Of a stretch of 64,000 nucleotides of DNA, positions 22,107 through 33,969 are shown piece after piece. Under the pieces are notes generated by a model, which did no database searches, had not been told where the DNA came from, and saw only the letters and a list, made by a program, of their open reading frames with translations. Position 1 is the stretch's first letter. Every line of letters starts with the position of its first letter. The position numbers and the translations under genes are program-made. Source of the DNA: Diorhabda sublineata (taxonomy: Eukaryota > Arthropoda > Insecta > Coleoptera > Chrysomelidae); NCBI RefSeq assembly GCF_026230105.1, contig NC_079480.1, positions 18,704,488 to 18,768,487 on the forward strand, given 5' to 3'.

Positions 22107-22439
22107 TCGTGCGGTCGCGAATTTTTACCCAAACTCGCGATTGATTTGGGAGTGAATAGATGTGACATGAAAAATTTTGTTTACTTGTTACTGAGTTATA
22201 GGCGTTTAAAGTCCCGAAAACAGAACTTAAATATATTTAAATATTTTTTCTGAATTATAAAATAAAACATCATGAATTTTTAATGAATGAATTATATTAA
22301 TAGGTACCAGAATCATCAATATTTCCAAAGATAAAATCAATAGCCAAATTACCTAAACAACAAAAACTCTAATATCAATAATAACATCATTGTAGGAGTC
22401 GATTAAATAATAGGAAGTCTCTGCACTACAACACACTTA

Positions 22440-22800
22440 TTTATTGTGGAGCTGTTTCAGTATTCCATCTACATAATCAGCAAATATCCATACCAACAAC
22501 ACCAACAAAAAACCCTCGTGGCAACGCCACCTAGAACGTTGCATGGATACCATTAAAAGCGAGCTAGGACGAAGAATTATGCAGAGCCCCCTAACCCGTT
22601 TGAAAAACCATATTCAAGAAAATAGGTACACACACAAAGCATTCAGAATATCAACAACATTTGTGTGAGTATATTGATCTACTTCAGCAGCTTCAGCAAA
22701 AGTTGAAAGCGAAATCCAAATACAGATACAGTAGGTGCACATAGAAGAAGCTACAGAATAAAACTTTTTATAGCAAATAAAATCCTGTAGCTACGCCCAA
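22440..22800 (+). mobile_element. Possible retroelement ORF fragment
   Basis: In one plus frame the sequence reads PWQRHLERCMDTIKSELGRR then LTRLKNHIQEN after a short gap. After a frameshift it reads LQQLQQKLKAKSKYRY. This pattern (PW..RLE..I...R.+..+L......+RLK) occurs before the reverse transcriptase of a non-LTR group. No catalytic motif is visible. Confidence 0.35.
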
Positions 22801-23149
22801 TAACAATACCAAATACCAATCAAACTATGCCATAGAAACAGACGTTGGAAAAGTATTGGTCCTCATTGGGGTCAACTCCTGAACATGCCGATTAGATAGC
22901 AACCGAAAAGATGCAATTAAATTTGTATTGTAATTAAATTGATGTAGTTTGTTCATTTCACAATAGAGGCAATCACTGACGTAATCCAAAATACTGGAAA
23001 GCACTGGGAGTTGATTATATCCAAAACTTCTTGTATAAGAAATTCCCGAGAGTACATAGGGAATTAGCGAAGCAATTTTTTCACCTCCTACAGAACCTAG
23101 AAGATACCTCAACGTTTTTAGCACTGGAATCCACTTATGTGCTCCCAAA

Positions 23150-23970
23150 ACCTCCCAGATGGATGATACGACTCAGTACACACCTATCTCGCGAGAAGAC
23201 ACTTTTAATAAGCTTGTATCACTAACTTGGCCATCAGCTTTACGAACAATAAGTAGTCGAACGTGGCCAGATCAGGCTGTATATTGGTTACGTTCAATTT
23301 CTGAGAAGCTACATTCGTGTACTGTAGCCTTGGAAAGCGAAGGAGTGTAGACTGGACCGTTGTCATGAAACAAACGCATACCTCTGCTGACTTTTTATAT
23401 AATTTTTCGACTTTCTTTAGTAAATTAGAGTAATATGTCGCATTCACTGTTGTTCTTGTTTTCTTATAATTAAGCAAAAGGATAGCCATCAAATTTTTGG
23501 TATTTTTCTTCTTCGCTTTTTTTTGGCACGAGCTCTCTTTTTCGTTGTCACTCAATAGAACCTCCATTTAATGTCAGATTACAGTGAAACTCCATAGTTT
23601 CTTCACCCGTTATAATTGGTTGGATTAAACTTTCTTGGTCCTAGCGGCAAAGCTTTAAAAATATCTCACATAATTCTATTCGATGCTGCTTTGTTACTGC
23701 GCTGAAAATTCTAGACACCCACATGTAGGTCTTTTTGTTTTCAGGCGATTGTCTCGTAGAAAAATTTTTTCCACTAATTTAAGGTTTTCTGGAGAAATCA
23801 CCATCACAGGACCTCCCGTACATGAGTTATCTCCTAATGATTCTCGTTCCCAGTAAAAACAAACAAGTCACCGTAAACAGCCTCCAATCTGTTTTTGATT
23901 TGTGTTGGTGTTAATCCTTCTTTGGTCAGTATAACAACGCGAAACTCAATTTAAGACATTTTTCAAAACA
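23150..23970 (-). mobile_element. Mariner-like transposon relic
   Basis: The minus strand follows mariner order. It starts near 23967 (IEFRVVILTKEGLTPTQIKN, then RLEAVYGDLF). Next are GRPVMVISPENLKLVEKIFL near 23790, IELCEIFLKL and IITGEETMEF with the first acidic site (Asp replaced by Glu) near 23600-23680, NATYYSNLLKKVEKLYKKSA near 23400, and PDLATFDYLLFVKLMAKL near 23230. The second catalytic Asp block is shifted. Plus-strand frames over 23031-23350 are shadows. Confidence 0.75.
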
Positions 23971-24129
23971 ACTTGATTGAGCGGTGGTTCGAGCTCTACT
24001 ACAATGGAACGGATCGACTTAGCAAGTTAATAAGCTTGGTGGGACTTGTCACAGACACATGCATTAAGATGTTTTCGAAGGCACTCTATATGAGGCCAAG
24101 AACTCACTGACCGCACTGCTTAGAGATTT

Positions 24130-24560
24130 TGAAAATTATTAGACAGAGTCAATAGAAATGACATACGGAAAATTCTAAAAAACAGAAAGATATAGAAGAA
24201 AAAATAGTAAAGATTTATATGGAAGAGCAGGGACGTATAATAAGTTTATTATTTTCTAGCGATAGATGAAAGAATAGAAAGGACAAAAAGACAAAATAAG
24301 ACAGTACAAAGTCGGACACTGGAAAATGCAAGACATTAATTAATTCAGAACAAAATCGAAGAGGAATAATTATTATGGTTTGGTCATGTTATGTGAATGG
24401 GAAAAGCACTATTAACATTGAAGATATGATGACAAGAAATAAGATGAAAGACACCAAATAGGAAAGAATGGAAACAGCTGTGGAAAAAGGAACATACGTA
24501 AAAACTCAACTCCAACAAATCTTACGTTTGAAAAGCTAGAAATTCGTTAGGTAATTAAGT
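24130..24560 (+). mobile_element. LINE 3' end fragment
   Basis: The plus strand near 24370-24420 reads LLWFGHVM, then R+GKSA, followed by a lysine-rich stretch and LWKKEHT. This is the R.L.W.GHV.RM...R.....W pattern that closes many insect LINE polyproteins. Several stops are present. Confidence 0.55.
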
Positions 24561-24855
24561 AATATATTAAAGTAACTTTACCTACGTAATCACCTTTGTA
24601 TAATGTACACTGATATACAATTTGAAAGCAATAGTGACCACTCCTATATTCTACAATCACAAATTAGTGATGTCTAATTTCGATCCAACTATTGTGTTGT
24701 ATTATTTTATTACAGATAATATTGTATAATTGTTTTATACGAATTTCTGTAATAAAATAGGAAGAGGCGTTATTTTAAACAAGCATTTTATTAAAATGTA
24801 AAAGCAATTTAAGAAAATCAAAGAATACATTGAATAGAAATAAAAAAAAAACGGC
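24561..24855. other. Upstream flank of dac, nothing recognised
   Basis: AT-rich sequence with no coding block, between a LINE tail and the GC-rich dac upstream stretch. Confidence 0.35.
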
Positions 24856-25409
24856 CCGCACACCTCGTATTGATTGCGCAACGACAGCCCGGTGACATTC
24901 TTTATCAATACGTCATAGCTCATATTTCAAGTTCTCTTGCATCCGCCCTCGAAGTTACAAAGAAACTAACTTCTTTCAGTAGCGGTGGGTGGGCGGACGA
25001 AGACGAAATCGAGAGGGGCGCCAATGAACGGCTCCCAGTTACAACGACCTACCAATCGACGGGATTGTGTGCGTGACGAAATTGGCTCCTCCTACAGGCA
25101 CTTGCAGGAGTTTTTCCAAATGTTTTTATTTATTACATTTGTACCCGCCGAGTGTACCGGTTGTATGTGCACTTCCTCAGGTCGCGCTACAGAGTGTACC
25201 TTCGGTGCGCGCTCACTGCCCCGCCCGCGTCAGACAGACAAACAATACTGAAACCCTCACTATTACGACATCTCTTCGACTGTCTGGCCGTTTGCAATTG
25301 TTCCAATACATTTGGTGAAGACAAATAAATATATACACTGGGAAAAAAAAACAAACAAATGGACTTTGGTGTTTAGTGGTGTTTTAGGTGTTTAGTGTGC
25401 GTAGTCGCG
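24856..25409 (+). promoter_or_regulatory. dac: dachshund promoter / 5' UTR region
   Basis: GC content rises sharply at 24856 and CpG dinucleotides become common (ggcccgcac, gtgggcggacgaagacgaaa, ccccgcccgcgtcagac), in contrast to the AT-rich flanks. The exon start follows directly. I see no well-placed TATA box, so a dispersed or DPE-type promoter is likely. The open frames of 68-88 codons here overlap each other in different phases and are not convincing genes. An in-frame TAG at 25374 closes the dac frame upstream. Confidence 0.55.
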
Positions 25410-26089
25410 ATGATGGACAATTCCGGTATGGACTCTCCAAGCGATCACAGTAGTCACGCGTCTTCCGGTTCACCGGCCGTAGCAATCAAACAATCTCCTT
25501 CACCTCCGAATAATCTATCCGGCAATCACATCCATAATCATAATCATCACGTGCACAGTCCGAGACAAGCTAGTCCTCTAGGACCACCGATATCGATGGC
25601 ACATCCACTTTCACCACCGCCGGTGTCTTCTGCAAATTTGGCCCGCAGCATGGCGCTTGGACACCTGCCGCCACCAGGTCTCGGCCTTCTCAATTCCTTA
25701 GGCGTTCTTCATAATCCATTGGATCTAATGGCTCATCACGCACCACCGCGTTCTTACAACAGTCCTCCGCCGATTTCTACTTCCGATCCAACGGCCAACG
25801 AGTGTAAGTTAGTTGATTATCGCGGTCAGAAAGTGGCGGCTTTTATAATTGTCGGGGACACTATGTTATGTCTTCCTCAAGCCTTCGAACTTTTCTTGAA
25901 GCATTTAGTCGGCGGTTTACACACGGTTTATACGAAATTGAAACGATTGGACATTGTACCGCTTGTCTGTAACGTAGAACAAGTTCGAATCTTAAGAGGA
26001 CTCGGAGCTATCCAACCAGGAGTCAACAGATGCAAACTACTTTCGTGTAAAGATTTTGATACTCTTTACAGAGACTGCACAACGGCCAG
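25410..26089 (+). CDS. dac: dachshund transcriptional cofactor, first coding exon
   Basis: Dachshund is a nuclear cofactor of the retinal determination network (with eyeless, eyes absent and sine oculis) and patterns eye, leg and brain. I take the ATG pair at 25410/25413 as the start, because an in-frame stop lies at 25374 and the only earlier candidate is a GTG. Residues 1-128 are low-complexity, rich in Ser, Pro and His (for example NHIHNHNHHVHSP). Residues about 129-226 are the DACHbox-N (Ski/Sno/Dac) domain: ANECKLVDYRGQKVAAFI, CLPQAFELFLKHLVGGLHTV, LVCNVEQVRILRGLGAIQPG and CKDFDTLYRDCTTAR. The last bases, gccag|gtatgt, form a donor in phase 2. The open frame past 26089 is intron read-through. 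The C-terminal DACHbox-C coiled coil must lie beyond the window. Confidence 0.95.
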
Positions 26090-26678
26090 GTATGTGTTTT
26101 GTACTTTTTTTTCTGTTTATGAAAATTATTCTATTTTCAACTATAATCGTATTATTGATATACTTTATTGGAAACCTTCCCTAGATAACTGGGACAATTC
26201 TAACCCTCGCAATATCGTTGATGTAATTATAAAGGCAATGAAAATGAGGGGAAACTCAAGTGGTGCCGTTTCCCTTCTATAAATCTATATGAGAATTCTG
26301 TTAGTAATCCAATTTGAAATGTACTAAATTCCTATTACTTCAGTTTGTGCGGTGCTATTTCAAAAATTGCATATTTTATGGATTTTTCAACATATTTAAC
26401 ACAGTTTTAAATGTAATCGATTTAAAAAAATTTTGAAATCTTAGTTTTTAGAAATTTTTATTGATGAATCGTCTCGATTTTGGGTCTGTTTTAATTAAAA
26501 ATTGGTTTTTAAACATATAAGTTAATTTGAAACTGATCAAGAATATAAATAAGAAACTATATTAAATCATATTTTTTCTTTAGTTTTCATATTTTGAAAA
26601 TAAGTGTTTTTTCCCCTCAATTCCATCATTCTTAAGTAAATCAAAAATTATATAAATAGAATTAAAAATTTCACTTAT

Positions 26679-28460
26679 GTCTTTTGGATAACCAAGTTAT
26701 CGTCTTCAGAGAGTTTACGAATAATGCTAACAGTTCCAGAAATTCTAGCTTAGGTCTTTTCTATCGTATTGAGGATTTTTTGATCTATTTCTTTAAATCG
26801 AGAGAATTAATTTTATTATTTTATTCGAGACACTTTTCTCTAGATTTATCATTACTAATTGGACTAAAACAATTGATTGTTATGGATCCCCTATGTGATC
26901 TATTGATAAATTTAATCGTATTTTTGATAAAAGTCGAAAAGTGAAGTTTTTATCTGTTATTTTGAACTGATTTCATATTAAAGGAGACCAAAATCAAGAA
27001 AAATCATCACAAAAAACTCATAAAAACGACTAAAAAGTATAAAGTTCAAAATAATGATACAATTTTCTTTAATTTCTCATATCTTCGACCTTTGATATAT
27101 TAATGCTTCTAAATGTTCTAGATTTTAGATCTATTCTGTTTTAAAACTAAACTAAAGGTTGATAAAAATTAGGGCTTTTTATCATTTTGAGGACTTTTTG
27201 ATCTATTTTTTCACATCTTTTTCACTTTTTTCGTTTCTTTGCGTTTTATATTAGTGAAATATGTAAATAATACATATATTATATTCATTTAATATAATTT
27301 GTTAGTTGTTGGGAAAATTCTTGTACATATGATGAGGAAATATTGATGCTTAGGTTTCGTCCCTTTGTTCCTTGAACATGTATCCTTCATTATTTTCTCT
27401 TAAGTTTGCTTTTCAAATAGGTAAGAATCTAAATTAAACATTTAATTAATCAAACTCATAATTACTTATCTTTTTTGTCATTTGGGATGTAGTATAAATA
27501 ATTTGAGCACAAAGACATCGAGCAAATTAATTTTATTATTTTATTCAAGACAATTTTCTCCAGATTTATCATTACTAATTAGGCTACAATACTTGATATG
27601 GATCCTCTAAGTGATCTATTTATAAATTTAATCGTATTTTTTAAAAAAGTCGCAAAGTAAAATTTTTATCTTATATTTTGAACTGATTTCATATCAAAAG
27701 AGATCTAAAATCAAGAAAACTCATCACTAAAAACTTAAAAAACGACTAAAAAGTAAAAAGTTCAAAATAATGATACATATCGTTCATGTCAAACTAGATT
27801 TTTAATTTTCTTTAATTTCTTAGATCTTTTGATATTTTAATGCATCTAAATGCTGTTGATTTTAGGTCTCTTCTGTTTTAAAATAATTTTTTTTCAATAG
27901 TTTTTGAAAGATTGAAGAAAATTTAGATCTTTTTTTATCATTTATAGGTTTTTCGTTTTTATGAATGTAACCCATTTCTAAAAATTCTCTTTTTCTTCTA
28001 TTACATTCCGTTCCAAGAATTTTTGAATCTTTATAATTGAATTTGAGTATTTCATGGTTCGTTAACGCAGTTTTATTGTTTTATCGTATTGATGACTTTT
28101 TAGTCTATTTTCTAAATACTCAGATGTCTGCCCTATGTAGACAGCGTCACAATTAGTACAAGGCACTTGATATGAATTACTTTTTCTGGTTTTTGGTGTT
28201 TTAGATTTTAATTTAGTGAAATATTTGGATAACGTATTATGTCCTTTTTGAAATAATTTGATCGTCGGGAAAGTCCTTGTACCTACAAATGGTAAGGAAA
28301 AATATTTTATGTTTTGATGTTTCGTTTCTGTTTTGTTTTTTAATTGATTGTAGTATCTGTTTATCCTTTTCTTGAATATGTTATTTATCATTTTTATCAA
28401 ATAATTATCTTCTTTCAATGCAGTTTTTGCTCTTTGAATAGCTTATATCCTAAATTAAGG
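26679..28460 (-). mobile_element. Penelope-like retroelement, GIY-YIG endonuclease region, partly in tandem
   Basis: Minus frame 28418-28062 gives FPTIKLFQKGHNTLSKYFTK, then YQVPCTNCDAVYIGQTSEYL and ENRLKSHQYDK. This is the linker plus GIY-YIG endonuclease motif (here VYIGQT with an upstream CxxC) that ends Penelope polyproteins. Decayed copies of the same end lie near 26755-26800 and 27170-27430 (for example ttgaggactttttgatctat), so the 3' part is repeated. A hairpin motif at 26679-26709 marks one terminus (see findings). The reverse-transcriptase domain is not present. Confidence 0.75.
26801..27860. repeat. 720-bp-offset direct duplication within the Penelope region
   Basis: About 330 bp starting with attaattttattattttatt at 26806 recur at 27526. 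Shared phrases include tttaatcgtattttt and gttcaaaataatgatac in the same order. It arose by tandem arrangement of partial Penelope copies, which is common for this group. Confidence 0.75.
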
Positions 28461-28484
28461 ATCTGATAATTGGATAGATCTATA

Positions 28485-29265
28485 CCCTCGTTTTTTGGTT
28501 CTAGAAATTCGAAAAATCATCAGATTTCGATTAATTTTTTTAAAAATCTTCGTTTTTACGGCGGATTTAGGAGGAAAAATATGGGAAATATCTCACCTGG
28601 AGATTTCATATAGTTTTATGACTTTAAATCATAAACGTACTTTTTCGCATATAATCGTTCATATTTTTTTTACAAAGCATCAAACGCAGTTCATATATTT
28701 TTTTGTTAATCTACACATAAAAAATGTTCGTTTATTCATTTTTTATCTCTAACAGTCAACCTTAGTAAGATATCATTTTTTTAATGGTGAAAAGTTAACT
28801 TGTAATATTGTACACTTGATTACAATAACTGATTTTAAGAATGTTTTTGTTTATATAACTTTAATGATTATTTAATAAAAAAGGCATAAATGATTATATG
28901 AGAGAAAAAGTCAATTTTGAGAGAAATTATTATTATTTTTAATTGTAAAAACATGAAAATTCAACATTTTTGTACAATTTTTTTTCCATTCGTTCGTTTT
29001 TTTTGTGTAGATGATAAAAACTTCATTCGATTGTTTGGAAAAAAGTTATCAACAATTATACGTGAATGAGTGCATTTTCGTGAGACATTTAAAGCCCTGA
29101 AACCAATATAAGTTTTCATTTTTTTATTCCCATAATTTTTTCGCAAATTTGCCATAAAAACGAAGAAAATTCATCAAAATCGGAAGATTTTTAGATTTTC
29201 TAGAGCCAAAAAAAAACGAGGGGACCGCGAAAGTATAAAATTACCAAACTTTATATCACTGATGT
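28485..29265. repeat. Fold-back element with long imperfect inverted arms
   Basis: The left arm begins ccctcgttttttggttctag at 28485. The right arm ends with its near complement, ctagagccaaaaaaaaacga then ggg, at 29200-29223. The arms are about 235 bp and diverged; the spacer is about 260 bp. No coding potential. Related sequence in reverse orientation occurs at 62960-63490 and again at 63590-63690, so this is a family. It adjoins the Penelope relic but shares no obvious sequence with it. Confidence 0.65.
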
Positions 29266-29299
29266 TTTTTGTGACATGAATTGACTTGATTTATTAACA

Positions 29300-29680
29300 A
29301 ATATATATGCAGTTCTCTATACACGTCTTCTTCAATTTGCTTCATTATTCTTCTTTGCTACTTCTCTCCACTTTATTATTACTTTCTCCTCTATATCCTA
29401 CTAGACTTCTTGTACACATTTTTTGGGGATTTTTCTTCTTCTTTTTCCACTTTCTCCTCCTTCCAGAATCTTTCTCATAATTCTCTACAGTTCTATGTGT
29501 CATTATCTCGCTTTTTATGTAAACGATTTGTGTTATTTTCAGCTTCTTGTATATCATTAGTCCTGTGCATTTTGATAATGTAGTATATTTTTCTACCTCG
29601 TATTTCCAGTTTATTGTCATTGTATAAATTTCTGATTCGTATAGAACTTCTGGTTCCGATTTTGACTGCCCTTCGAAACT
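29300..29680 (-). mobile_element. Possible LINE 3' fragment
   Basis: The minus strand reads SEIYTMTINWKYEVEKYTTL in one frame and a Lys/Arg-rich tail in others, weakly like the Y..E.WT+T.....++...+.+ segment after LINE reverse transcriptases. The 91-codon frame is basic and of low complexity. Low certainty. Confidence 0.28.
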
Positions 29681-29689
29681 TTTTAGCTC

Positions 29690-30365
29690 AGTGTTTTTGG
29701 TTGTGAACTATTTTGGTCACTGTTAAATATTTCTTTGGTAAACTTTCCAAAAATGTATAGTAGTATTGAACGAACAACAATTTAGTTACTTCACTGAACA
29801 AAATAATTCAATTCTGATTTAAAAATTAGTTAGTTACTAGAAAATTTGGTTAGAAATTTCATTATATAATTTTGTAACTTCAATCAAAGATATATCGTGT
29901 GGATATTCAGTAAATTTATTTTGCAATGTTGTAACTTGGGCTCAGTTTGAAAAACAAAATAAATTTTTTTCATTCACTATACAACAAACTTTCTGTTTCT
30001 GTATCCCCGTCTTCTTCTAAATCAGAAAATCACTGAATTTATTTGAAAATAATGCTTTAGAACCAAGCAAAAATGCAAATTGTACAATGAAACATAGTAG
30101 ATCAAAATCTAGAAATTTTTTATAATCTTCGAACATTGTTATTTAAAAATAATGAGCAGTTAAGTATAATTACTTTCAAGTAAGATTTATATTAAAAAAT
30201 TGTAAAATTCCAACTAGTCTCAGTAAATTTTCTCTCAATTGACTGAGAAAATCACTTAAATTGTATTATAATTTGTATTAATTGAATTAATCACACTTAT
30301 TAGTAATTTTAGCCATCATATGTTTCGCAAAACAATGGTATTTTAGAAAAAGTTTTTTCAGTGTA
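29690..30365. other. AT-rich, nothing recognised
   Basis: No coding or repeat signal found. Confidence 0.35.
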
Positions 30366-30369
30366 CTTT

Positions 30370-31430
30370 GTTGGCTTAGGATACTGTTTTGTTAAGATAC
30401 TGAATAAATCTAGCAACTCTACTAAAAGTAAGGGCTCGGATTTTAGAAATTTTGGGACTTGAAACTGAAAAAAATTTAGAAACGCGAATAACTCGAAAAC
30501 TATGAAGAATTCCAAAAAAACTGTCATAACAAAAAATGTAGACTACAAAATTCTCTACAAAAAAGTATCCCAAGTACTTGTTCCTAACCTCAAAATTTTC
30601 ACCTTAAAATGGGCTTATATACTCAAAACTATTTTGAATCGCGAATAACTCGAAAACTACGAGGAACTCAAAAAAGTCTATCGTAACAACAAATGTAGAG
30701 TACAAAATTCTCTACAAAAAAGTATGCCAGGTATTTGTTCCTAACCTCAAATTTTCTCCTTAAAATGGGTTTGAACGCTCAAAACTATTTTGAATCGCGA
30801 GTAACTTGAAAACTACGAGGAATTCTAAAAAAAGTGCTAGAACAAAAAATGTACAGCAGAAAATTCTATTCAGATTGGAGTTCAAGCATTTTTTCTTAAC
30901 TTGGAAATTTTCATCGTAAAATAAGTTTATGTACTCAAAAACATTTTCAATTGCGGATAATTCGAAAACTATGAGGATTTCGACACAAATTGCAGGGACA
31001 AAAAAATGTGGAGCACAAAATTTCCACAGACTGGTTTTCAAGCATTTTTTCCTAGCCTCAAAATGTCCATTAGAAATGTGTTTAAACGCTAAAAAACATT
31101 TTGAACCGCGAATAATTCGAGAACTATGAGGAATTCGAAAAAAAAACATCCGTAACCAATAAAAAACAAAAAACGTAGAGTACAAAATTCTCTACAAAAA
31201 AGTATCCTAGGTATTTTTTCCTAACCTCAAAATATTCACCGTAAAATAAGATTGTACACTCAAAACTATTTTGAATCGAAAATAACTTGAAAACTAGGAG
31301 AAAAAAAGTGGCAGAACAAAAAATGTGCAGCACAAAATTCTCTACAGATTATTCTCCAAGCAATTTTCCCTAACCTCAAAATTTCCATTATAAAATGGGT
31401 TTGAACGTTCAAAAATATTTTGGGTATCCA
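30370..31430. repeat. Satellite-like tandem array, monomer about 156 bp
   Basis: The marker cgaaaactatgaggaattc (with variants) occurs at 30494, 30651, 30807, 30963, 31118 and 31288, that is at intervals of 157, 156, 156, 155 and 170 bp. Each monomer also contains tgtagagtacaaaattctct and cctaacctcaaaatt. Two monomer subtypes differ in the middle (ctacaaaaaagtatcc versus cacagattgg-ttcaagcatt). Open frames over the array reflect this periodicity and are not genes. Confidence 0.88.
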
Positions 31431-31675
31431 ATGAACTGATAATGTTCTAACAAGATTCCTGTTGATATTCGTAGATTGTTTTTATTTAGGTTAATATATT
31501 CAATACATCTTCTTTGGTTAAAGGTTCCCAGGAATAAATTTGAATGTCTTAACACCTGTAGATTGTTCCAGTAAGTGATTTTTCTTCTAAGTTCCCCATT
31601 TTCTAATACATTTTCAATTGTGATGAGAGTGTAGATCAAATGGCATTGAACAAAGTTTTTTACATAAAATAACAC
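31409..31675 (-). mobile_element. LINE RNase H tail fragment
   Basis: The minus frame reads FNQRRCIEYINLNKNNLRIS then TGILLEHYQF. This fits the segment after RNase H in Jockey/R1-type elements, where L....LR...GLLTGH..+ is conserved. The CxxC tail that should follow falls into the satellite border. Confidence 0.5.
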
Positions 31676-31679
31676 GCAG

Positions 31680-32839
31680 TTTCGATTTCTAAAAGTGTTC
31701 TTCTTGGTTTCTGTACCATAGTAAATGGTTTCAATGATTCAGTAGCGATCAATCATTAGAAACAATTCATTTTTAACAAGTTCGTTTCACATTAAAAAGG
31801 CAATTGATGACGTTGTTTATTTTTTAATCACCTTCAGCCATCGAACAAGAACTGGCGCCTTATTATATACATTTATAAATCCATCCCTATCATAGCGAAT
31901 AATAAACGCTAACAAATGCCATTACGGATGCATGAAGAATACAATAGTGATGATATTTATATTATTAATGGTAGGTAGCAGATAGAGTCTGTATACCGTG
32001 GTGAATCTCACCAGGATATCATGTGAGATAACAGAAAGACGTAGTGGTTCACAATAAATATGGTGTTAACGAGAATCCGTCAATTTTATGTCAGAATCAA
32101 AAGCTCTACAGGGAATAACATATTTTTAAATTCTATAGTTCCATATTATCAAAACTGAAAATAAAATACTTTCACATCTATAGATATGGAATGTATTAAA
32201 TTATTTTGAAAAAAAAATAAGTTTTTTTATCTATATACAGTTGTAACAATAGCAGAAACATATATGGATTAGTTTAAGTCCAACATTTTATACAGGGTGT
32301 TCCGTTTAAATAATAATTTCAATGCTAACTAAACAGGATGTTTTGGGCTTTAACCCCAAGATTCGGTCACATATTTTCATGTTGAGGTCGATGTTGATGA
32401 TAATCGTTGAATGTAGAGTGTTTCAGGAAAAAAATTCGTGAAAACATTCTCATTGGACCCCTCGTTACTGATTCAAATGCCGTTACGAAATCAGAACTCA
32501 TATTTAAGTATATTCTCTAAATTTTACATTATGAATTTTCAATGGATGATTACGTATGCCGTTGTAGTGTGTTTGACGAAATTATTTAATTTCTACACTC
32601 TACAATCAGAATGCAAGGAGCGGTCATGTCTACTGCTGGATGACAATCCGTAACTTTTACAGGGACAATCTGTGCAACCTAAATATAGAAAAATTAATTT
32701 TACAATAGATTTTTTTAACAAAAAGGTACAACTCGCTCAAATTTATGATTTAGGAGATATGTTGATTTTTATATATTATCGTTGTATATGCCAACCGCTA
32801 TAAAGAGACATTCTGAAGAAAATTATCATAAATTGAGAT

Positions 32840-32840
<1 letters not shown>
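31680..32840. other. No gene; one transposon-border-like motif
   Basis: acagggtgttccgtttaaat near 32293 resembles the borders of non-autonomous insect elements. A 71-codon plus frame (32438-32653) has no recognisable domain. Confidence 0.3.

Positions 32841-32890
<50 letters not shown>
32841..32890. repeat. (TA)n microsatellite
   Basis: About 48 bp of alternating T and A. It creates the Tyr-Ile run seen in one minus-strand frame. Confidence 0.95.
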
Positions 32891-32892
<2 letters not shown>

Positions 32893-32899
32893 ATCACAA

Positions 32900-33470
32900 C
32901 TGTTCTTCTCCAATATTTCCAATTCAGTTTCAACTTGGTGTTTGTAGCATTAAAATGATTTTTTACTTGGATGTTTTTAAATTCCTGATTCCATAACCTT
33001 ACAAAATTCTTTCGGAAATATTTGCACACAGAGCGCTTCTTGGTGGATGATATAATGTTTAAAAATTGTCTCGTGATTTTTTCTGTCGAAATAGCAACAA
33101 CCCCTTTTATTAAATCGGTCATATAGTTTTCGCCCCTTCTGTTGAAATCGACTGGAATCATATTTCAAGCGTTGAAAATGATCATGACTTCCTTCTCCGG
33201 GTTATTGAAAACAGACTACTTGTTAACTAAGATCACATTCTTTGCTAAACAATGAAATGGACGAATTTCACAATAAGTTTGACTATAAGCTGATGATCAG
33301 CTCAAAGTTTCTGCGATATTGTGAGGGTATCCAAAAATTAAATGGAAAATACAGTTCTTAGTCTTTTGATTTTAATTTTTTTATTGAATCCTAAAGTACA
33401 AACAATGTACGCGTGGTTGTGGGATTCTATAATGTGCGCCGCGGGATTTTTGAATTTGGTAGGTATTTTT
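32900..33470. other. Unassigned, moderately coding-like minus strand
   Basis: Two overlapping minus frames (32826-33161, 32977-33168) have no known motif. They may belong to an element ending at 33555. Confidence 0.25.
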
Positions 33471-33479
33471 AAACCACAC

Positions 33480-33555
33480 TTGCGCAGGCCACTTAAAATT
33501 CCTTCGTGGGCCACACTGTGGCCTGCGGGCCTTGAATTGAGCAGCCTGGATCTAG
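33480..33555. mobile_element. hAT-like terminal region
   Basis: gggccacactgtggcctgcg then ggccttgaattgagcagcct resembles the terminus of hAT elements, which often reads GGCC..CGGGCC.TGAGTTTGACA. The opposite end was not found. Confidence 0.4.
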
Positions 33556-33675
33556 AGGGTCAATTCTGATTACTGAAACACGACCTGGAAATATCTCGTA
33601 CAGTAATTTTGTTCCGTTTTGTTGTCGAGTACCAGTAATAGTCACTTCTTGATCTTATTCTTACAAAAATATGGT

Positions 33676-33920
33676 TCAATTATACCAAACAGTCACACGG
33701 TGTAGATGCATTTGGTTTTTAATAATCACACGTGACTTTTCAGAACCCCAAAAGCTGAAATTTTCACGATTAACAAAGCAATTTAAGTGCATAGGTGCTT
33801 CGTCGTTTAAGATTATTACACTAAAAAAATCAACATTCATTTTTTGATACCCAATAGTCCATTTAATAAACTCGTCATTACGCAAAACTTTAGTGAGTAT
33901 ACGCTGTAGAGAGCTTTTCG
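33676..33920 (-). mobile_element. Mariner-related transposase, first catalytic region
   Basis: The minus frame at 33885-33676 reads NDEFIKWTIGYQKMNVDFFS, then IILNDEAPMHLN with the first catalytic Asp (DEA.. H.N), and GSEKSRVI...HRVTVW. This belongs to the same transposase type as 4294-5261. The catalytic second half is missing here. The duplicated leader at 33970-34185 belongs to it. Confidence 0.65.
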
Positions 33921-33969
33921 AACTGCGGTCGACATTTCATTAATTTTAAAATATCGTGTAACTTTCCAT

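Noticed and set aside
23031..23350. Two plus-strand frames as genes
   Set aside because: They are shadows of the minus-strand mariner relic and its flank.
24870..25318. Three overlapping frames upstream of dac as small genes or upstream ORFs
   Set aside because: They overlap in different phases in a GC-rich stretch with few stop codons; no start context or domain supports any of them.
25395..25409. Upstream extension of the dac frame by five codons
   Set aside because: It starts at a GTG; eukaryotic initiation is far more likely at the ATG pair at 25410/25413.
26090..26282. Continuation of the dac frame past the exon
   Set aside because: It crosses a strong GTATGT donor, and the protein sequence stops resembling dachshund at that point.
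30370..31430. Regular repeats as a possible CRISPR array
   Set aside because: The monomers are 156 bp and diverged, with no unique spacers, in a eukaryotic genome: a satellite.
32826..33161. Minus-strand frame with a Tyr-Ile run
   Set aside because: The run is the translation of the (TA)n microsatellite; the rest shows no family.
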